A DNA stretch of 64,000 bases. Source: Bryopsis sp. KO-2023 (Eukaryota; Chlorophyta; Ulvophyceae; Bryopsidales; Bryopsidaceae). The position numbers and the translations under genes are program-made. The notes under the pieces were generated by a model. It did no database searches. It was given only the letters and a program-made list of their open reading frames with translations, and was not told the DNA's origin. How positions within the stretch are numbered: position 1 is the first letter of the stretch; each line of letters starts with the position of its first letter. Below are positions 57,416 to 64,000 of the stretch, piece after piece. The stretch lies in contig BSYQ01000004.1 of NCBI GenBank assembly GCA_030272585.1, positions 5,022,001 through 5,086,000 on the forward strand, in the 5' to 3' direction.

Positions 57416-58648
57416 CTATCTCTGAATGGGCTGGATTCTGAAATGGGCATTCATGAGGGAAAACACCAGGCACTTGAGATCCTGGACAAGGTAGTAGAAA
57501 ACCCGCAACCCCTCAGGGTCAGCACTCTGGGTGATTTGCAGCACAGTTCCCAGCTTGGTGGTGCAAAACGAGATGTGGTCTTTCCCCAGCACTATTTCCA
57601 GCTCTTGTCGACCCACCCTGTCAGGCTGGGGCCATTTGGAGTCGTCTTCCTTCATGATCTGGTTTTGACATCAGCAAAATCCACAAAAAATTCGGGCTCC
57701 CTTTTCAACATTTCAGGAGGCCTTTTGCCCAGAACGAATATGGCCGATTCAGTCATGTTGCTCCAACCAATCATACATTATGCCATATAATGGCTGCTTT
57801 TCCTATTCATATGCTGTAGTCGACCACCCCCGGTGAATGCAAAAAAGACATAGCTGGTTATGCTAAGGCTTTTTTTCTTTTTTTTTTTTCTGAGAAAAGA
57901 AGTGTGACACTCAGTGATGAAATGGTAGCGAAAAACAGCAGAATTTGCGACTCGTATTCCAGAATCAAATTTTGATGGCAAACCCATGATATGACAAATT
58001 TCCAGCCACAAACAGCACACAGGGAAATACATAAATCCACACGTAGCACACTACGCCTTTACATCGCTATAATTTCAATCTTGACACTTTTCGATAGGAA
58101 CAACTGCACTTGGCAAATTTTGCCTTGTGAAAAATATTTCAGCTTGAAAAAAAAACTCTTTTTTCTGTCACTCCATATTTTGTGGGAAGATATTTATGTG
58201 GCTACCATACCTCAGATTTGTGAATGATTCTTTTCAATTCCTCAATAACGCCTTCAGACAAGTAGGCCTCTTTTCGAATCATCTTGTCGTTCTTGTACTG
58301 GGAGTTGTTTGCATATCGCAGCTGAGTAGCCCAATTTAAAAAAAAAAATAACAAAACAAAGAAATTGGCTTGTAAGTAAAAACAAATATGCTGATAGTTG
58401 GAAGACAAATATCATTTTCCCTTTCCCCTAGTGAAAAAAGAAAAACAACCTCAAGCACTGTCAGGTTTCCCCTTCAAGAAAGAGGGCACGATCATATCCA
58501 CCATCACTGAAACATCCCAGTCTCGCTTGAACTTTGCATCAAACCAGATAAATACCTGACCGTCAGGACGAAACTCGAACTCCAAAAACTCATGGCCAAA
58601 CTTTCCCTTGTGTCCGATATAGTAGCGCACGTAAAAATCGTCAGACAT
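57416..58648 (-). CDS. MAGO: Mago nashi, exon junction complex core subunit
   Basis: Three exons read leftward (58648-58556, 58321-58211, 57658-57416) give 148 residues, as in other eukaryotes (146 in human MAGOH). Conservation is nearly residue for residue: [63 protein letters not shown] and [19 protein letters not shown]. Mago pairs with Y14 (RBM8A) and clamps eIF4A3 on spliced mRNA about 20-24 nt upstream of exon junctions. All junctions are phase 0. Divergent from the RH50-like helicase, with 210 bp between start codons. Confidence 0.97.
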
Positions 58649-58858
58649 GATAACAGAAACCACTCAAAAAGTCTACAAACGCACTCCTCTTTCAAGCCTG
58701 GGGGGAATTGTGGTGAGTCCTCCCGCAGCGAGAAAGCATTTTATAGCGCTGTAAACGACAAACGATCGATTCCATTATTCCCAGTTTAATGCTTGCGATG
58801 ATGAACAGCCAGGGGAGGGATTTAATCCCTGCATTTCGATTTCGAACGGGGCGATCGA
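58649..58858. promoter_or_regulatory. Short divergent promoter between MAGO and RH50-like genes
   Basis: 210 bp between two start codons on opposite strands. No TATA box is evident near either start. An ATG pair at 58798-58803 lies in another frame and cannot be joined to the second RH50 exon, so it is treated as leader sequence. Confidence 0.5.
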
Positions 58859-61800
58859 ATGAGGTCTCTGTTTCTCAGCGCAGGAGGCCCTTCTTTACGA
58901 CCACAACAGAATTGCACTCGGTGAGTGGTGGCGGCGCACTCAAAAGCTAAGCGTTGAACCCATATATTTTATTTTTTTTGCCTAATGAGTTTTCACATCT
59001 GCAAATGCGAAAACAAATCATGTGGCGTTTTTGCCCTTGGATAGCATATCCCTACTCCTCCCCATTGGCATTATGATAAGACAGGATGCAGAATCTTATA
59101 CATATTCTTAAGGATAAATTGGGTCTCATAGCACTGAGTAAAGGTTTTCCTAAATGGGCATTCCACCTCGATGTTGGGGAAAAAAAAGATGGAGGGAACA
59201 GATTCTTCTCCTGTTGGTGTGTGTATGAGGGGTGGATTTGCTGCGAATTCCAACCTCACCGCCATTTTTGACCGGTGTATATGACTCCCTTCATAGATGT
59301 GTTGTGGTGGCAGCGGATGGCAAGGAGCCCCGAGCCAAAAGACGGCCACAACCCAAGTTTGACAAGAAATCTGAGCCGGCAGTGCGTGGGGGGAAAAACT
59401 TTGGCGTCCAGAATCGCGAGAGAAAGAAGAAAGACTTCAAGAAGGGGAGAGATCCGAGATATCGGGGGAAATCTAAGGGCAATGCCAACGTTGCACGAGT
59501 GACTGGAACGTTTTTCAGCGCCAGATCGTTCGAAAGATGTGACGTGAATGAGGAGATGCAACATGCACTCACAGAAATTGGAATTGACCGACCGTCGCAT
59601 ATCCAGGTTGGACAGGATTTTCTTTTTGTGTGGTTTCTGTGGTTGTTTTTTTTTTGAAGTGTTGCTGATGTAGTCATGGAAATTTGACGTAATTCAATCC
59701 GGGCACATGTTCGAGATCGTAAAAAGAAATAAAAAAAAGAGAAACGAAACGAAACGAAAAAATAAAAAAAAGGGTTAAAAATCTAAATCTAAACCTTTTT
59801 TTTTTTAAGAAAAAAATCAACGTCGGCAGATTTCTCATTCGAAAATAGGTTTTTGTTGAATACGCTTTTTGAATTCAGCTCATGTTTTATTGATGTAGGC
59901 CATGTCACTGAACGCATTTCAGCTGCATGAGGATCGAAACATTTTGATAGCAGACCATGCTGGCAGTGGGAAGACCCTGGCTTATTTGATACCCATCGTC
60001 CAAAGACTGAAGCAGAAAGAAAAGGAGCTAGCCCAACGGTTGACCAAGCCAAACAACCCTCAAGTCATAATCCTCGTCCCAACTTCTGGTGCGTTTGTTG
60101 ATTGTCGATCTTGCCCTGCCCACTAAAATGGTGGCAAGACTAACTTGATGTTTTGTCTTGTTTCTATATGTGTGGCTGTTGTTTCTGTTCTGTGCGATGT
60201 GAATCCTTCTGCTGGTTTGGGGGGCTTTGTTTCAGCCAGAAGCACCCACTTTTAAGGGAGGCAGTTGTTTACTTGTTGTCTAGATGTTGCACTGCTAAAT
60301 CAATGTAAAAACTGCTGAAAGCACATATTCAGCCCTATCCCTGGGTGTGGTGCATGACTGACTACCTGGAATATCTGATAACCGAATGGCAAATTGTCAG
60401 AATTCACACATTATGCACTGTAACCTTCCTCCAACAATTTTTTTTTCTCTTTTTTTTTTCTCATATTTACCAACCTCATCTTTTTTTTCACAGAGCTGGC
60501 TGCCCAGGTGATGGGTGTTTGTCGGTCCCTGTCCCGAACCCTCCCATTCCGGAGCGTAGCTCTCACTGGGGGGCACCCATGGAAGACTCAGAAAGATTTC
60601 TTGAACGAAGGGGTGGATGTGGTGGTGGGGACCCCTGCCAGAATTCGGGATCATCTCAAGGAAGGGACGCTGCAGCTCAACGAATGTGCCAATGTGGTGA
60701 TGGACGAAGTGGATGTTTTGCTGGGTAAGGCTGGAAGGGTACAGAGTCGATTGGTGTTCTTGCCCGTTTAATGAGATCAAGAGTTTTTCAACAAGGTCTA
60801 ACTCATGGATATGAACAAGACCTGTGGCTTTTCAGGGGTGATAGTCAAGTTTTGGATCAATTGGATCAAGTTTTTTTTAAAGAGAATTTCTGTCCGAATG
60901 ACGTTTCATTTTGTGCATTTGGTCTTACGATAGAAAAATTGTTTTTCGGTGGCTCGTTTTGATTTTTTCAACATGGGTTGTAAGGTTTCGAGGGAGTTCC
61001 TTTTGGTCAGTCATCGCTGCACATCTTGAGAAAATAAGAAAGAGAGGCAAAGGTTGATATGTTTTTTTTGTTTTTTTTTTTTTGTGTCCAGGGGAAGCGT
61101 TTGATTTTCGGAGCATGACCCTGAAGTTGATAGAATCCTTGACCTCATCGATCCAGTTCGTTTTCGTGACGGCCACAGTCCCAAATGCCATATATGTGGA
61201 TCTCCAATCTTTGTTCAGCAATTTAGCATTGGTGTTAGGTCCAGGGTTGCACCGATCTGCCCCCGGTAAGTCGCCAATGGATTGTATGTTTGATGGAGGA
61301 CAGCACCAGCAGGTTTTGTTTTGAAAACAAAAAAAATTGTGTTTTCTGACCAGGACTAAAACTATTCAAGGTCTGATAAAAAATGCGAAGTTATGCCCTG
61401 TTGGAGTTTTGCACCCAGAAAATACCTGGTGTTGAAATCTACTGTTGAGCTTAGCTTTATAGGTTTGTCTGGAACAAAAAACATATTCGTGTTTTCGGGT
61501 GGTAATTAGAATTCTTGACACTGGGCTGCGAGTTTCACAAATCCTGACAGCTTCTCTCGTCTCATTTAGCAAGCGGTGGATTTTGAAGTTGTTTACCATT
61601 GGGTCTGTGATATTTTTTTTTCCGCTGAGGTTGGTGTGGTTTCCAGGTGTCACGGAGCAGTTGGTGGATTGCAGTGGTGGGGAGGAGATCAACGAAGAAT
61701 CAGGTCAAAGGAGAAAAATGGCCGCCCTGATGTCTCTGCTTCAACAACATCGAGTCGATAGGACTGTCGTTTTTTGCAACAAAATCGATACATGCCGACT

Positions 61801-62954
61801 TGTAAGGCGACCAATTTATTTATTTATTTGATTTGATTATTTGATTATTTGATTATTTTTTTTTATGCTCCCCCCCCCTCTTCCTTTCAAAAACAATGCT
61901 GTCCCATTCCATTCAGCATTTGTTCAGCATCTATCGTTGTTATTATAATTTTTTTCCACAGGTTTTCTCCAACTCCACTGTTCCAAGGGCCCCCACTCCA
62001 GGAAGATACTTTTGGATTTTTTTTTGTTCGCTGTTTCATTCCGTGCAAAGAGTTTCATCTCCATCCTCATTTGTGCAAGACCGTTTTTTTTTTTTACCAA
62101 GCCAAACTCACTGACACGCACACACACATGTCTTTCTCCTTGGTTTTTGCCAAGATGTCCTTGCCAGTGGATGTATAATATTGATGGCGGTGTGTATTTG
62201 TCCCTGTTTGTTCTTTTTCAGGTGGAGAATTTTCTGCTCAGAAACACCACGGGTCTGTTTGTAATACCATATCATGCAGCAATTTCTGAAGATAATAGAA
62301 AATGGGCAATGAAACATTTTTTGAGGCCAAAAGTGGATGATGACTCGGAACCCATTGTTCTGATTTCGACCGATAGAGCGTCACGAGGTGCGGTTGACTA
62401 AACATTTTACCACTCCACTGAGAATGGAGAGGATTTTTTTTTCCATATTTGGCATTCTTATATGAAATATTTTGTTCGAGAAAAGACATGAACAGAAACA
62501 AAGCATCGATATGAACATTGAATAGGTTTTTTGAAATTTCCTGGCGTTGGAATGATGATCATGACTGAACCGAAATATAAAAACGAATCAAAACAACGAT
62601 TTTAACCCTAGCCCACCATTGGTTCATTTCAGTGGGAGTTTATGTAAATGCACTTGGCCTCTTCCTGAAAAAAAAAGGACACCTTTGCTGTCCTGTTGCG
62701 TGTAACATAACATATATGTATGTGGTGGTTGCACAGGGCTGGATACAGCGACTGTAGCGCACGTCATTTTGTTTGATTTTCCTCGAGACCCTTCAGAGTA
62801 TGTCCGTCGAGTCGGCCGCACCGCCAGGGGGGCCACAGGTGGAGGTTTGGTTTCTGTTCTAGTCCTCGGCCGACAAGTGAAGCTGGCACAGAGCATCATC
62901 GACAAAAACCAAAAGGGGGTGCCAATTCATGAGATACCTGAGCCTCTGTCATGA
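58859..62954 (+). CDS. RH50: DEAD-box RNA helicase, plant RH50/RH39 type, probably plastid
   Basis: Eight exons (58859-58920, 59297-59606, 59899-60088, 60494-60724, 61092-61265, 61647-61801, 62222-62387, 62737-62954) give 501 residues. The start at 58859 (MRSLFLSAGGPSLR) was chosen because it alone keeps the frame into exon 2, and it yields a transit-peptide-like N-terminus. A basic linker precedes the helicase core. Motif I is AGSGKT (145-150), motif Ia follows with LVPTSELAAQV, then GTPAR, motif II is DEVD (258-261) instead of DEAD, motif III is TAT, then FCNKIDTCRL, TDRASRG and motif VI YVRRVGRTARG. DEVD, the HAGSGKTLAYLIP context and the NQKGVPIHEIP ending match plant RH50, a chloroplast helicase linked to rRNA maturation; that role is inferred from family. 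Confidence 0.88.
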
Positions 62955-63618
62955 TATTTTTTTTTCTTTTGCTAAGAGTGGGGAAGAATGAGTGAGGAAT
63001 TTTGTTTTTGTTGGGGGGGGGGGGGATTGAACAAGGTGTATCACTGGGAGAGCAAACCACTTATTGGACTTGTAAACATTTCTGTGCACCTCCGCAAGGA
63101 CTCGATCTTTCTCATTCCAAAAATGAAATGAACAAAAAATCAGCAATCCTTCCTTGGAAGGCTGTGAATTGACGCTCTTCAGGTTATTATTTTCGAATGC
63201 CCTTACCAGAGATCCGCTGGAAGCCTGTGGGAAGTCCGTCATTGGGAAAATGAATGTTCATCCGAACACGTCTGGCACGTGGAAGCCGCGTGGATGCCAG
63301 AAACTCTCAATCTGGCGGCGTTGCTGCCACCATGGATCGATCAGAATCGATTCATTTGTCTGATTCGAAGTTGCTGGCGCCTTAATATTAACTCGTGGAG
63401 CCCATCGAAATCCCAGACCTGCCCCACCCTCTTCAGCCGGCACGCACACAAACTACACGCGCAAAGGGATACGAACAGCGCTTTTGGTGGAGGTATGGTA
63501 TCGAGTGAGCTAAAAATGAAACCGCTGCCGCTGATCTTTCGTGCCGGCGGCGTTTCTCTAAACGGACCGCCTTTGGCTTCGTCGCAGGCGGAGTTGCTCC
63601 TTTTTGAGTCGGCGCAAT
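62955..63618. other. Intergenic region
   Basis: About 660 bp between the helicase stop and the start of the next plus-strand gene. Contains a G-run (63014-63026). Longer open frames here are on the minus strand across the following kinase exon and are shadows of it. Confidence 0.5.
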
Positions 63619-63892
63619 ATGAAGGCCCCACACGTCAAGAAGATAGGGAAATACTCCGTGCTGGAAGAGGTCGGCTCTGGTGGGTTCTCCACGGTATATC
63701 GGTGCCGGCACGACGAGTCGGGGGCAATTTGCGCCGTCAAAATCGGAAACACGAGCGTGGCGGGAGAGTACAGGGAAAAACGCCACCAGGTGGACACCAT
63801 GACGCACATGGAGGAGTGGGCAGCCTACGGCGCATTGAAATACGGGCGTGGCGAAGCGTTCAAACAGGGGATTCCAACCGTATACGAAACTG
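63619..63892 (+). CDS. CK1-like protein kinase, first exon only (gene continues past the window)
   Basis: The first exon runs from ATG 63619 to a GTGCGT donor at 63893 and encodes 91 residues plus one base. It begins the kinase N-lobe almost at once: YSVLEEVGSGGFSTVYRC (glycine loop) and CAVKIG (ATP-site Lys), then HMEEWAAYGALKYG and GIPTVYETG. The Glu helix followed by a GIPxV-type strand is characteristic of the casein kinase 1 / VRK / TTBK group. The rest lies beyond the right edge, so activity and subfamily cannot be judged. Confidence 0.75.
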
Positions 63893-64000
63893 GTGCGTGT
63901 CGCTTTCCGCTCCCCCGAATTCCATTGGGCACGATTGCATGGAATCCATGACCCGTTTTCGACACCGATCAACAGCTTCGGCGGTCGCGGAGAGGCTAAT

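Noticed and set aside
63433-63972. 179-codon minus-strand frame at the right edge
   Set aside because: Shadow of the CK1-like kinase exon, which has clear kinase motifs on the plus strand.
1-64000. CRISPR arrays, bacterial operons, rRNA or complete tRNA genes
   Set aside because: None seen. The tandem repeats lack unique spacers, all recognised genes are spliced nuclear genes, and the only tRNA-like element is the partial minihelix at 5599-5641.

Overview
The window comes from a nuclear genome of an intron-rich eukaryote. Introns are GT-AG, mostly 50-500 bp, with long T-runs before the acceptors. Two products carry N-terminal extensions that look like plastid transit peptides (a formate/nitrite transporter and an RH50-type DEAD-box helicase). 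An axonemal dynein light chain and a hydroxyproline O-arabinosyltransferase are also present. The simplest reading is a flagellated photosynthetic alga. The lack of a signal peptide before the transit peptides favours a primary plastid, so a green-lineage flagellate, but that is inference. I assembled gene models by hand from splice signals, phase agreement and family conservation; each complete model keeps one open frame across all junctions. Layout: 1-6856 is the 3' part of a Ty3/gypsy-like LTR element (integrase ORF, two further element ORFs, a 40-bp polypurine-rich tandem repeat, and a putative LTR of about 1.4 kb). 7087-8961 (+) is an R3HDM4-like RNA-binding protein. 10997-15943 (-) is a 10-exon protein kinase. 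16643-17387 (+) is a small coiled-coil protein with a 19-nt microexon. 18303-26599 (+) is a 21-exon gene for a secreted 1802-aa protein with a fucolectin-like domain. 27342-33904 (-) is a pantothenate kinase-DUF89 phosphatase fusion. 34471-42595 is a giant foldback element: two nearly identical 3645-bp inverted arms around an 835-bp spacer, flanked by a 7-8 bp target duplication. It sits in the short space between the pantothenate kinase gene and the divergent arabinosyltransferase gene (42666-47060, +). Then come an unrecognised spliced gene (47714-48648, +), a small membrane protein (48942-49398, -), anamorsin/CIAPIN1 (49665-51636, +), dynein light chain 1 (52177-54268, +), the plastid FNT transporter (54942-56351, +), Mago nashi (57416-58648, -), the RH50-like helicase (58859-62954, +) and the first exon of a CK1-like kinase (63619 onward, +). 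Common themes: four divergent gene pairs share short intergenic spaces (kinase/coiled-coil; PANK/HPAT, now split by the foldback; membrane protein/CIAPIN1; MAGO/RH50). The lectin and the arabinosyltransferase both point to a glycoprotein-rich cell surface. PANK, CIAPIN1, FNT and RH50 cover CoA metabolism, cytosolic Fe-S assembly, plastid nitrite transport and plastid RNA metabolism. The most notable item is the foldback element, which looks very young. Next is the large lectin-like secreted protein, most of which I cannot place in a family.
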